From positions 1 to 18,742 of the forward strand of contig CALJXB010000329.1 of NCBI GenBank assembly GCA_937974415.1: a stretch of DNA of 18,742 bases. Direction: 5' to 3'. Below, one piece after another: positions 1 to 7,514 of the stretch. Origin of the DNA: an uncultured Kiloniellales bacterium. GTDB taxonomy: Bacteria; Pseudomonadota; Alphaproteobacteria; Kiloniellales; JAKSDN01. The notes below the pieces were generated by a model, which searched no databases, had not been told where the DNA came from, and saw nothing but the letters and a program-made list of their open reading frames with translations. How positions within the stretch are numbered: the stretch's first letter is position 1; each line of letters begins with the position of its first letter. The position numbers and the translations under genes are program-made.

Positions 1-252
1 AAATTGCCGGGAATCGGCAGCGCACGCCGGCAAGAGCTGGAGGCCACCGCGGAAAAATCCAACGCCGCCGTGCGGGAACTTGGTCCTGACATTCAATGGA
101 TCGAAAGCTACGTCGCGGACGACAGGACCTACTGCGTCTACCTCGCGCGCGACCAGACTCTCCTGCAACGTCATACCGAAATCAGCGGATTTCCAGCCGA
201 CAGAATTGTTGAAATCAAGACCAAGATCGACCCGAGTTCGGCACGCGAATGA
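1..252 (+). CDS. DUF4242 family small protein, 3' part (5' end outside window)
   Basis: This is the C-terminal part of a small protein resembling DUF4242 (the family of the SCO4226 nickel-binding protein). The visible reading frame enters from the window edge without a convincing start. The TTG at base 4 is probably internal, because family members normally begin with about ten more residues. The segment IQWIESYVADDRTYCVYLA (about residues 30-48 of the visible part) followed by GFPADRIVEI is the family's typical core: a ferredoxin-like beta-alpha-beta small domain of 80-95 aa. No catalytic role is established for most members. The last 82 bp overlap the 3' end of the convergent YdcF-like gene. 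Family assignment is fairly sure; function is not. Confidence 0.75.
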   Translation, partial: KLPGIGSARRQELEATAEKSNAAVRELGPDIQWIESYVADDRTYCVYLARDQTLLQRHTEISGFPADRIVEIKTKIDPSSARE

Positions 253-761
253 AATTTCATGAGCCTCTGCCCCAAGGCAAGGGCAACATCCCAGACAATG
301 GCCGGTCCTTCGCGAATAGTGGCTCGAAGCCAGCGGCCAGTACCAATAACGTGCCGATCGCTCTGCACCTCCGCCGTTGTTGCCGGAACGCCCAGGGCAC
401 GAAAGATCAACCGGCACCTGGGCAAATGAAAGGAACTTGAGCACAGCACGACGGACCGCACATCCGAACGCTGCTTCAGAATTTCTATGCAGTGAAGTGC
501 GGAGGATAGCGTATCCAGGCCCTTCGGCTCGGTGATGATCTCGCGGTCCTCCATACCGCAGCCCAGAAGATAACGACGCATGGCCTCAGCTTCCGACGGC
601 GGAAAATCGCCCAATCCTCCGGTCACCAGAAACCGTGCCTGCGAGCGCCTCTCGGCCCACCCTAGCGCGGCCTCCAATCGATGCCGCAGGACGGCGCTCG
701 GTTTGCCGTCGGACGCGACCGCGGCGCCAAAGACAACTATGTAGTCGCAGTCTCGATCCAT
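171..761 (-). CDS. YdcF/ElyC-like DUF218 domain protein
   Basis: A 196-aa protein of the DUF218 (YdcF/SanA/ElyC) family. Members of this family bind nucleotides or S-adenosylmethionine or act in envelope physiology, but substrates are mostly unknown. The domain starts at once with DYIVVFGAAV (residues 6-15), continues with LVTGG (45-49), the acidic SEAEAM segment (56-61) and EPKGLDTLSSA (78-88), and ends with the VVLCSSSFHLPR core (104-115). The frame is open for a further 97 codons upstream, but that part is antisense to the EEP gene. The ATG at 761 begins the domain cleanly. It lies 61 bp after the EEP hydrolase gene on the same strand and is the last gene of the long minus-strand unit. There is no signal peptide or membrane segment, unlike SanA/ElyC. 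Its tail overlaps the DUF4242 gene antisense. Confidence 0.8.
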   Translation of the reverse strand: MDRDCDYIVVFGAAVASDGKPSAVLRHRLEAALGWAERRSQARFLVTGGLGDFPPSEAEAMRRYLLGCGMEDREIITEPKGLDTLSSALHCIEILKQRSDVRSVVLCSSSFHLPRCRLIFRALGVPATTAEVQSDRHVIGTGRWLRATIREGPAIVWDVALALGQRLMKFHSRAELGSILVLISTILSAGNPLISV

Positions 762-822
762 GGGCTCTTGCCGCCGACGTGGCCGATCTACTGAAAATGA
801 GCTCGCCTGAGCCAAGCCAGGA

Positions 823-1638
823 TCAATATCGCAGCTCCGCCACCACCGCGAAATGATCGCTTGGCCAGAGACCTTCGACGGGCGCATTGCCGGCGAGCCG
901 GCAATCGACGACGTGGCCGGCGGCCCTCGCCATGGGCTCGCCGACAAATATATAGTCGATGCGGCGGTTCGGCTCGAAAACGGCTTGCGCGAAGCTGTTT
1001 GCATTGTCCCAAGTGTAACCGTCGCTGCCATCGCCCGCGACATTCCAGGCATCCCGGAACACCATCCCCTTGATCGGGCAGGCCGTCTGCCCCGTCATCA
1101 TGCGAATTTCGTCCGAGACCGGTTCGGCATTGAAATCGCCACAGACGATCGGGGGGTAGCCCCAGGGCCGTTTGGACGCCACGAACTGCGCAATCTCGGT
1201 GACTTGTCGTTGCCGAATTTGGCTGTGACTGAAACGCCAGTTGAGGTGCGTGGCAAAAACTTGGAGCGGGCCGCGCGGCCCGTCCAGCTCGGCGAAGAGA
1301 ACGCAGCGGCCCTCATCGCTCTCCCGTTGTCCGGGCAGGGGCCGCCAATCCGCTCTCTTAATCGGCCAACGCGACAACACGGCATTGCCAAAGCCGAGTC
1401 CGTCCCTTTTCTCGGCCCCCTGATAGACATGGTTTCGATCCAAAGCCTGAGCCAAATCTGCCGCCAGATTCGCGGCCCCGTCATCCCAGACTTCCTGCAG
1501 CGCGATGACATCCGCATCCAACGCCCGAAGGGTCGCTTCTATCACTGGGCGACGACGCTCCCATGGTCCGTAGCGCCACCAGATATTCCAGCTGACCACG
1601 CGGAGCCGAGACTCTATCGGATCAGAGATTTCTGTCAT
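823..1638 (-). CDS. Endonuclease/exonuclease/phosphatase (EEP) family hydrolase
   Basis: A 271-aa single-domain protein of the EEP superfamily (DNase I / exonuclease III / phosphodiesterase fold), which cleaves phosphodiester or phosphomonoester bonds with a divalent metal. All signature motifs are visible in order: SWNIWWR (residues 16-22; Asn18), LQEVW with metal-binding Glu49 (47-51), THLNWRF with His131 (130-136), CGDFNAEP with Asp168 and Asn170 (166-173), RRIDYIFV (225-232) and the terminal SDHFAVVAEL with catalytic Asp261 and His262 (260-269). There is no signal peptide, so it should be cytoplasmic. The ATG is 15 bp after the Fe-ADH stop, suggesting co-transcription. Substrate (DNA, sphingolipid headgroup, inositol phosphate or nucleotide) cannot be told from sequence. 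It has no obvious place in sulfonium catabolism. Confidence 0.9.
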   Translation of the reverse strand: MTEISDPIESRLRVVSWNIWWRYGPWERRRPVIEATLRALDADVIALQEVWDDGAANLAADLAQALDRNHVYQGAEKRDGLGFGNAVLSRWPIKRADWRPLPGQRESDEGRCVLFAELDGPRGPLQVFATHLNWRFSHSQIRQRQVTEIAQFVASKRPWGYPPIVCGDFNAEPVSDEIRMMTGQTACPIKGMVFRDAWNVAGDGSDGYTWDNANSFAQAVFEPNRRIDYIFVGEPMARAAGHVVDCRLAGNAPVEGLWPSDHFAVVAELRY

Positions 1639-1653
1639 TTCGGAAGTCGATCC

Positions 1654-2823
1654 TCATCGGGCCTTGCGAATTGCCTGTCTGACCAGCGTTTCAATCTGCT
1701 CGACCGTCGCCGGGGCGGGGTTGGTCCCGCAGCCCGGGTCACCGTGCGCCTTGCGAGCGATCTCGGCAACCCGCTCCTCGCCGACGCCAAGCGCGCCGAG
1801 GCCGCTGGGAATCTCCAGCTCGTCCAGCAAGGCTACGGTCGCGCCATAAAGGTCATCGAAACCGTGGCCCGGCAGCGCCATGGCCTCACACATGAGCGCC
1901 GTCTTCCCTCCCAGGGCCTCCCTGTTGTAGCGAAGCACGGTCGGCAGCAGCACGGCGTTGGTCAAGCCATGGTGCGTATCGTAGACCGCGCCCACCATAT
2001 GGCTGATGGCATGGACCAGACCCAGCCCCTTCAGGAAAGACACCCCAGCCAGGCACGAGCCGACAAGCATGGCGCCGCGCGCTTCCAGGTTCCCACCATC
2101 GCGTACGGCCGTGGGTAGCCAGCGGTGTATCAAGCGAATAGCCTCTAAAGCCAGCCCGTCACACAGCGGATTCCACTGCGGCACCGAGAAAGCTTCAATG
2201 GCGTGAACCAGAGCGTCGCAGCCCGTCCACGCGGTCAACGTCTTTGGCAGCCCTAGGGTCAGTTCCGGGTCGAGGATCGCCGCCAAGGGTTTCTGGGCCG
2301 GATGCCAAACGCAGATTTTGACGCTGCGCTCGGTGTCGGTGACCATGGCTGTGCTTTCCGTCTCGGCACCGGTCCCGGCGGTCGTGGGCACACAGATAAG
2401 TGGCGGGAAGTTGCTGGCCGACAGGGCCTCCAGCGGCTCCTTGTCGTAGTCGAACTCCCAGAGATCGCGGTCGTTGCACCCCACCAGGCTGATGCCCTTT
2501 GCCGCATCCATTCCGCTGCCGCCGCCGAGCGCGATGACCCCGTCGTGGCCGCCGGCACGATAGGCCTCCCGGCCGGCCGCAACATCGTGATCCGTTGGAT
2601 TCGGCGCGACCTCGTTAAACAGCGCTCCTTCGATACCAACCTCACCGAGCGCCGCGAACGCGGCATCAACGAATGGCAAGTCTCGGCTGCCCCGGTCCGT
2701 GACGATCAGCGGACTGCCGATCCCGGATTCGCGGCAGAGCAAACCCAATTCACCGATCCGCCCGGGGCCGTACCTTATCGGAATCGGAAACGTCCAGTCT
2801 GCCGGTGCCAATATACCACTCAT
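1654..2823 (-). CDS. Iron-containing alcohol dehydrogenase (possible DddB-like)
   Basis: A 389-aa group III (iron-type) alcohol dehydrogenase that oxidises an alcohol with NAD(P). The N-terminal dinucleotide domain has GGGSGMDAAKG (residues 100-110) and PTTAGTGAE (146-154). The C-terminal helical domain carries the four expected metal ligands: Asp203 and His207 in GCDALVHAIEAF, His271 in GLVHAISH and His285 in DTHHGLTNA. Length is typical. It starts 121 bp downstream of acuI on the same strand. DddB, which oxidises 3-hydroxypropionate in some DMSP-cleaving bacteria, belongs to this family. A role with AcuI in the C3 branch of DMSP metabolism is therefore plausible, but this rests only on context. 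Other alcohols, such as 1,3-propanediol or lactaldehyde-type substrates, cannot be excluded. Confidence 0.9.
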   Translation of the reverse strand: MSGILAPADWTFPIPIRYGPGRIGELGLLCRESGIGSPLIVTDRGSRDLPFVDAAFAALGEVGIEGALFNEVAPNPTDHDVAAGREAYRAGGHDGVIALGGGSGMDAAKGISLVGCNDRDLWEFDYDKEPLEALSASNFPPLICVPTTAGTGAETESTAMVTDTERSVKICVWHPAQKPLAAILDPELTLGLPKTLTAWTGCDALVHAIEAFSVPQWNPLCDGLALEAIRLIHRWLPTAVRDGGNLEARGAMLVGSCLAGVSFLKGLGLVHAISHMVGAVYDTHHGLTNAVLLPTVLRYNREALGGKTALMCEAMALPGHGFDDLYGATVALLDELEIPSGLGALGVGEERVAEIARKAHGDPGCGTNPAPATVEQIETLVRQAIRKAR

Positions 2824-2944
2824 CTAGAACCCCGCTCGAATTCGAACGGTGCGCGGCTCGGCGCCATCAACTCACTCGGCGGGCCACGCAACGCGCGCAC
2901 AAACTATGTCCGAGATACCTTCAAAATCCGTCCCGCACATTCGG

Positions 2945-3940
2945 CTAGGCATTCAAGTCCACCACCACACGGCCCCTGACCTGACCTTTGAGGATCGCGG
3001 CTCCCAAAGCCGGCAGATCGGAAAGCGTGGCGGGTTGGATCATGCTTTCGAGCTGTTCCATGGGAAGGTCGGAGGCGATTCGACCCCATGCCTTAATTCG
3101 GTCCTCGTAGGCCCGCATGACCGAATCGATGCCGAGCAGATTGACGCCGCGCAGCAGGAAGGGGATCACAGTGGTTTCCAGCTTGGCGCCGCCGGCCAGG
3201 CCTACCGCGGCAACCGAGGCGCCATACCTCATCTGTGCCAGAACGCGGGAGAGCATGACCCCGCCGACCGCATCGATGCAGCCGGACCAACGTTCGGATT
3301 CCAACGGCCGTTTCGAAGGCTCGTTGAGCTCTTCGCGGGCGACAATCGTCTCGGCGCCGAGTGCCTTGAGGTAATCCGCGGTTTCCGGCCGGCCGGTGAC
3401 GCCCGCCACTTGGTAGCCGCCATGCGCAAGAATCGCCGTCGCCACGGAACCGACGCCGCCCGCGGCGCCGGTCACCAGCACTTCGCCGTCGCCCGGCGTC
3501 AGTCCGTGGTCTTCCAGCGCCATGACAGCAAGCATCGCGGTAAACCCCGCGGTGCCCACCGCCATGGCCTGCTTCGTCGACAGGCCGTCAGGTAGGGGTA
3601 CGAGCCAGTCGGCCTTGACCCGCGCCTTCTGAGCGTAGCCGCCCCACCAAGCCTCGCCGACGCGCCAACCGGTCAGCACCACCCTGTCGCCTGGCTTGTA
3701 CCGAGAATCCTCCGAAGCCTCGACCGTTCCGGCGAAATCGACGCCGGGTACGTGGGGATAAGCTCGCACCAGCCCGCCAGCCCCGGTCAGGCACAATCCA
3801 TCCTTATAGTTGAGCGTGGAGTACTCGACGGCGATAGTAACATCCCCGCCTTCGGGCAGCTGGTCTTCGTCGATCTCTTGAATCGTCTGGCTGATGGCGC
3901 CCTCTTCGTTCTTGTCCACAATCAAAGCCGTGAAGGTCAC
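2945..3940 (-). CDS. acuI: AcuI-type acrylyl-CoA reductase (NADPH), MDR superfamily
   Basis: A 331-aa medium-chain reductase of the YhdH/AcuI group, which reduces toxic acryloyl-CoA to propionyl-CoA with NADPH. The catalytic domain opens with the group signature STLNYKDGLCLTG (residues 41-53) and PGVDFAGTV (65-73). The Rossmann motif is VTGAAGGVGS (156-165). The following VTGRPE (181-186) places Thr182 and Arg184 where NADPH-preferring members bind the 2'-phosphate. The group-specific PFLLRGVNLLGIDSV is at 260-274. There are no zinc-ligand cysteines, as expected for this group. Translation starts at GTG (3940), preceded by a very strong Shine-Dalgarno six bases upstream. It lies 56 bp after the acyl-CoA ligase gene. 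Linkage of acuI to dmdA is well known in marine alphaproteobacteria, which supports the assignment. Confidence 0.9.
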   Translation of the reverse strand: MTFTALIVDKNEEGAISQTIQEIDEDQLPEGGDVTIAVEYSTLNYKDGLCLTGAGGLVRAYPHVPGVDFAGTVEASEDSRYKPGDRVVLTGWRVGEAWWGGYAQKARVKADWLVPLPDGLSTKQAMAVGTAGFTAMLAVMALEDHGLTPGDGEVLVTGAAGGVGSVATAILAHGGYQVAGVTGRPETADYLKALGAETIVAREELNEPSKRPLESERWSGCIDAVGGVMLSRVLAQMRYGASVAAVGLAGGAKLETTVIPFLLRGVNLLGIDSVMRAYEDRIKAWGRIASDLPMEQLESMIQPATLSDLPALGAAILKGQVRGRVVVDLNA

Positions 3941-3946
3941 GGGCGG

Positions 3947-3954
3947 TCCTCCTT
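3947..3954 (-). promoter_or_regulatory. Strong ribosome binding site deciding the GTG start of acuI
   Basis: Read on the minus strand the sequence is AAGGAGGA followed by a six-base spacer and GTG. This near-perfect anti-16S match fixes the GTG at 3940 as the acuI start, with no in-frame ATG needed. Among the starts checked in this operon it is the strongest such site, suggesting high translation of the detoxifying reductase. Confidence 0.8.
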
Positions 3955-3996
3955 CTCGAATGTTGAGTCCTCAGGCTGCGGAGTCCTGGCGCCCCG

Positions 3997-5640
3997 TCAT
4001 AGTGAACGGGCCGACTCCCTCAGCAGAAACTTCTGGATCTTACCAGTGGAGGTTTTCGGCAGCTCGCCGAAAACCACATGTTTGGGTGCCTTGAACCCGG
4101 CCAGACTTTGCCGGCAGAACGCGATGATTTCGTCCTGCGTTGCCTCGCAATCCGATTTGAGCTCCAGGAAGGCGCAAGGCGTCTCGCCCCACTTCTCGTC
4201 CGGCTTGGCCACCACGGCCGCGGCGGCGACGCTGGGGTGCTTGTAGAGCACGCTTTCGATCTCGATAGACGAAATATTCTCCCCGCCAGAGATGATGACG
4301 TCCTTGAGTCGATCCTTGATCTCGATGTAGCCGCTCGGATGGACTACGGCCAGGTCGCCGGAGTGAAACCAGCCGCCCGAAAACGCCTCAGCCGTAGCAT
4401 CGCTTTGCTTATAGTAGCCTTTCATTACGGTGTTGCCACGTATGACGATCTCGCCCATGGCCTCGCCGTTGTGGGGCACCTTTTCGCCCGACAGGGTATC
4501 GACGACGGCCACCTCCTCGGCGATCGGGAAGCGGACGCCCTGTCGGGCCTTGATTTCCGCCTGCTGCGCGAAGGGCAAGTCGCTCCACTCATCGTGCCAA
4601 GCGCAATGCACCACATGCCCGAAGGTTTCGGTCAGGCCATAAACCTGCATCACCTCGAAGCCGAGTGCCTGGGTCTTTTCCAGAACGGCGCTTGGCGGCG
4701 GTGCACCGGCAGTGATCACCTTGACAGGGTGATCGAAAGTCCTGCGCTCCTCCTCGGGGGCGTTGATCAGCAGGCCGAGCACCACCGGCGCACCGCCGAA
4801 ATGGCTGATGCGATGGTCGGCCACGGCGTCGAAGATGTTCTTTGCCGTAATGTAGCGGCAGCAGACGACCGTTCCGGCCACGGCCGCCATGGTCCAGGCA
4901 TGACCCCAACCGTTACAGTGGAACATGGGGACCGTGTAGAGATAGGTCGGATGGTTCGGCAGCCCCCAAGCGACCACCGTGCCGAGGCTCATGAGATAGG
5001 AGCCCCGGTGGTGATAGACGACTCCCTTGGGTCGACCGCTGGTGCCGGAGGTGTAATTGAGGGTCAGGGCCTGCCATTCGTCCTCAGGCAGAGACCAGGG
5101 ATGGTCCGGGTCGCCCTCTGCCAACAGATCGTCGTAGTTCAGATCGCCGAGCTGCTCGCCCTCTCCGGCTCTCAGCTCGGCTTGCTCGTCGACGATGTCG
5201 ATAACCAGCAGGTTCCGCTCGCCGAGTTTTTCGAGCGCAGCCTTGACCGCGGGAGAGTACTGCGTGTCCGTGATCAAGACCTTGGCATCGCTATGCTTGA
5301 GAATGTAGGCGATTGTGTCCGGGTCGAGGCGCGTGTTGATCGTATTGAGGATCGCCCCGATCATGGGAACGCCGAAATGAGCCTCGAAGAGCTCCGGCGT
5401 GTTGGCGGCGATGATGGACACGGTGTCGCCCTTGCCAATACCTCGTTCGGCCAATGCGCTGCCAAGGCGGACTGCCCGTTCGTAAACCTGCTGCCAGCTG
5501 TAGCGGCGCGACCCATAAATCAACGCCGAGCGGTCCGGATAGATGTCCTTCGCGCGAGCGATGAATGACAGGGGCGATAGCGGCACGAAGTTGGCTGCGT
5601 TCTTGTCCAGCCCATTGTCATAGGGATTCTCCGGCATCAT
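3997..5640 (-). CDS. dmdB: AMP-forming acyl-CoA ligase, DmdB-type (MMPA-CoA ligase candidate)
   Basis: A 547-aa ANL-superfamily ligase that would activate methylmercaptopropionate (or a related short or medium acid) to its CoA ester with ATP, the second step of DMSP demethylation. The P-loop YTSGTSGRPKG is at residues 196-206. VPMFHCNGW (237-245) is typical of the DmdB/medium-chain ligase clade. YGLTE is at 334-338, the hinge with SGGENIS at 451-457, and the C-terminal catalytic lysine lies in PKTSTGKIQK (528-537). The frame stays open upstream into dmdA, but tandem ATGs at 5640/5637 preceded by GAGGAG mark the real start. The second ATG has the better spacing (7 nt). It begins 56 bp after dmdA and is followed 56 bp later by acuI. 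Substrate choice is inferred from context; a generic fatty-acid ligase is the alternative. Confidence 0.85.
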   Translation of the reverse strand: MMPENPYDNGLDKNAANFVPLSPLSFIARAKDIYPDRSALIYGSRRYSWQQVYERAVRLGSALAERGIGKGDTVSIIAANTPELFEAHFGVPMIGAILNTINTRLDPDTIAYILKHSDAKVLITDTQYSPAVKAALEKLGERNLLVIDIVDEQAELRAGEGEQLGDLNYDDLLAEGDPDHPWSLPEDEWQALTLNYTSGTSGRPKGVVYHHRGSYLMSLGTVVAWGLPNHPTYLYTVPMFHCNGWGHAWTMAAVAGTVVCCRYITAKNIFDAVADHRISHFGGAPVVLGLLINAPEEERRTFDHPVKVITAGAPPPSAVLEKTQALGFEVMQVYGLTETFGHVVHCAWHDEWSDLPFAQQAEIKARQGVRFPIAEEVAVVDTLSGEKVPHNGEAMGEIVIRGNTVMKGYYKQSDATAEAFSGGWFHSGDLAVVHPSGYIEIKDRLKDVIISGGENISSIEIESVLYKHPSVAAAAVVAKPDEKWGETPCAFLELKSDCEATQDEIIAFCRQSLAGFKAPKHVVFGELPKTSTGKIQKFLLRESARSL

Positions 5641-5696
5641 TGCGCTCCTCTTCGGCACCCCGGCTTTCGGCCGAGCCATGGTCGTGACCCGCCCTA

Positions 5697-6890
5697 TCAA
5701 CTGGAAGCCATGGCGAACGGCAAGTCCTCGACCGTCGCCGGCCGCACGCCGTCCGGCACCTCGACCGTGACCTCTTCGCCCGGCCTCCAATGACCGCGGT
5801 CGAGCATAGCGATCCCGACGCCACAATTGAAAGTGGGAGAATTGGCGGCCGAGGTGACTAACCCGATGTCTCGCCCGTCAGCGCGAACCGGCCACGGCGT
5901 GACACACGCGGGCAAGGCTTCGCCATACAGTCGCACGCCGCGAATGAGACGCCTGACGTCACCCCGCGCCTCACGACGCAGCGCATCCCGGCCGATGAAT
6001 TCAATCGGCGCCTCGAGCGCGCAATAGCGATCCAAGCCACATTCGAGCGGCGTGTCGCCGCGCGTCATGTCGTTGCCGTACGACAATAGCCCCCCTTCGA
6101 TCCGCTCGATCACGTTCGGGCAGCCGGGCCCGACATTCAACCCTTGCCCGCTCTCCATGAGCGCATCCCAGAGCGCGAGGCCGAGTTCGGGCTCGCCAAC
6201 GAAGATCTCGAAACCGCCCTGCTTACTGAAGCCCGAGCGCGCCACCACCAGTGGCTGGTCACGAAACGTCAGCGTCCTGAAGCGGAAGAAACGAATGGGG
6301 CGAACCTCCTCGCCGAAAATCCGAGCCATCAGGTCCTCCGCCTTCGGCCCCTGAACGGCCAGCGGCCAGACCTCCGGCTGCTCAACGGAGACGTCTAGCC
6401 CAAAACCGCAGGCCAGTCCCTTGGCCCAGAGCAGGACATCGGAATCCGCTATGGAAAGCCAGTAGTGATCTTCGGAATGCTTCAAGACGACCGGATCGTT
6501 GATCATGCCGCCGGACTCGTCGACCAGCGGCGCGTAAAGGCACTGCCCGGTCGCCGCCCGAGTCAAGTCGCGCGGCGTCATGAGCTGAACCAGCCGTGCC
6601 GCATCGGGTCCGCGAATTTCAACCTGCCGCTCGCAGCTCACATCCCAGATCTGAACGTGCTGCTTGAGATGCCAGTAGTCCTCCTCCAGGGATCGGAAGG
6701 ACGTCGCCAAGAGCGTGTGGTTATAGACCGTATAGCTCTTCACGCCCTGGGCTTCGACCCGCGACGAGTAAATCGTGCCATGGATTCGCCGGGCAACGGT
6801 GAGGACGGGCCTCGACGTCGTCGGCCCGGCCTGTCCATCTTCTTTAGGCCCGGCGGCGGAAGGGGTCGGGGTGGTCGGGCGGTCCGTCAT
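5697..6890 (-). CDS. dmdA: DmdA-family DMSP demethylase (GcvT/aminomethyltransferase fold)
   Basis: A 397-aa protein of the DmdA branch of the GcvT (glycine cleavage T) family. DmdA transfers a methyl group from dimethylsulfoniopropionate to tetrahydrofolate, giving methylmercaptopropionate. Motifs that I recall as shared with characterised DmdA are continuous: YTVYNHTLLATSF (residues 53-65), EEDYWHLKQHVQIWDV (69-84), ERQVEI (87-92), WLSIADSD (144-151), LAVQGPK (177-183), ARSGFSKQGGFEIF (217-230) and IERIEGGLLSYGND (261-274). About 30 extra proline- and polar-rich N-terminal residues precede the fold. ATG 6890 overlaps the TGA of the DUF1326 gene as ATGA, pointing to translational coupling; there is no good Shine-Dalgarno. 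Residues 221 and 230 are Phe where I recall Trp and Tyr in the Pelagibacter enzyme. Family is sure; strict DMSP specificity is likely, not proven. Confidence 0.85.
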   Translation of the reverse strand: MTDRPTTPTPSAAGPKEDGQAGPTTSRPVLTVARRIHGTIYSSRVEAQGVKSYTVYNHTLLATSFRSLEEDYWHLKQHVQIWDVSCERQVEIRGPDAARLVQLMTPRDLTRAATGQCLYAPLVDESGGMINDPVVLKHSEDHYWLSIADSDVLLWAKGLACGFGLDVSVEQPEVWPLAVQGPKAEDLMARIFGEEVRPIRFFRFRTLTFRDQPLVVARSGFSKQGGFEIFVGEPELGLALWDALMESGQGLNVGPGCPNVIERIEGGLLSYGNDMTRGDTPLECGLDRYCALEAPIEFIGRDALRREARGDVRRLIRGVRLYGEALPACVTPWPVRADGRDIGLVTSAANSPTFNCGVGIAMLDRGHWRPGEEVTVEVPDGVRPATVEDLPFAMASS

Positions 6891-7498
6891 GGCCCGGCCC
6901 ACGAAATCTGACAGATTTCGGCGCTGCGCCCGACGAAGTCCCAGACCCGGCCGAAGGCGCGGACCCGGGACTGAGTCGCCTGCGCAACCGTGATGTCAGG
7001 ACCCATCCAATATTGGGTGTTTACGACCTTCACCTCTTCGCCGGGCGCAGCCCCTTCGATCGGCGCCACTTCGCCGAGGATCTTCTTCGGCACGGTCAGG
7101 CGGCGGCGCTGGCCTTCGGTCTCGAAGGTCACCGCCGCACGTTCGGCGCCCAGAAAGTTTCCGACCAAGACCGAAAAAAGGCCGGTGGTGCCGCGGGCTC
7201 GGCCGCTGAAAATTTCGACCAGCTTGTCGAAGGCCTCGTCGCTCGCCCGTTCGTCGATATAGGCGGCGACGGTCCAGTTGCCCCGTCCCATCGAGCCCGG
7301 GATGTCGAGCAGCAGGGCCACATTCAGGCCGCTCAGATCCGCATCCCCTGCCCGGCCTTGGTCGATCCGCACGCCGGCCCAGGCCTGGCAATAACCCTCC
7401 GTCGGCGGGTGTTTTCCGAGGGAAACCACGCAGGGACAGAAGACCGTGCAATTGCAGTTGAGGATCAGTTCCCCCTCGATCCGCCAAGGCTCTGCCAT
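6887..7498 (-). CDS. DUF1326 cysteine-rich protein
   Basis: A 203-aa protein of the DUF1326 family, of unknown function. Near the N-terminus is a dense cysteine cluster, Cys15-x-Cys17-x3-Cys21-x-Cys23 (NCNCTVFCPC), with Cys37 in EGYCQAW. This looks like a metal site or a redox thiol group. The remainder, including GNWTVAAYID (73-82), LVGNFLGAERA (111-121) and TQYWMG near 161-166, is the usual body of the family. There is no signal peptide. The ATG at 7498 has AAGGA eight bases upstream; the 33 in-frame residues before it are antisense noise from the upstream gene. It follows the DUF2182 gene by 16 bp and shares an ATGA stop/start overlap with dmdA. DUF1326 and DUF2182 often occur side by side, so they probably act together. 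What they do for DmdA is unknown. Confidence 0.85.
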   Translation of the reverse strand: MAEPWRIEGELILNCNCTVFCPCVVSLGKHPPTEGYCQAWAGVRIDQGRAGDADLSGLNVALLLDIPGSMGRGNWTVAAYIDERASDEAFDKLVEIFSGRARGTTGLFSVLVGNFLGAERAAVTFETEGQRRRLTVPKKILGEVAPIEGAAPGEEVKVVNTQYWMGPDITVAQATQSRVRAFGRVWDFVGRSAEICQISWAGP

Positions 7499-7514
7499 CT
7501 CGTCATTCCTTTCC

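Noticed and set aside
853..2118. A 421-codon open frame on the + strand opposite the EEP and Fe-ADH genes
   Set aside because: It runs antisense across two unrelated real genes and the gap between them, and shows no domain.
2836..2845. Ten-base palindrome TCGAATTCGA upstream of the Fe-ADH start
   Set aside because: Single short palindrome with no second copy or promoter near it; chance is a sufficient explanation.
4078..5568. A 496-codon open frame on the + strand opposite dmdB
   Set aside because: It is wholly antisense to a ligase with all catalytic motifs. Its translation is His/Asp/Val/Leu-rich with no recognisable domain, as expected of a mirror frame in GC-rich DNA.
6891..6902. GTG at 6902 as the dmdA start
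   Set aside because: It has no ribosome site and would lengthen the overlap with DUF1326; ATG 6890 makes the common ATGA coupling junction.
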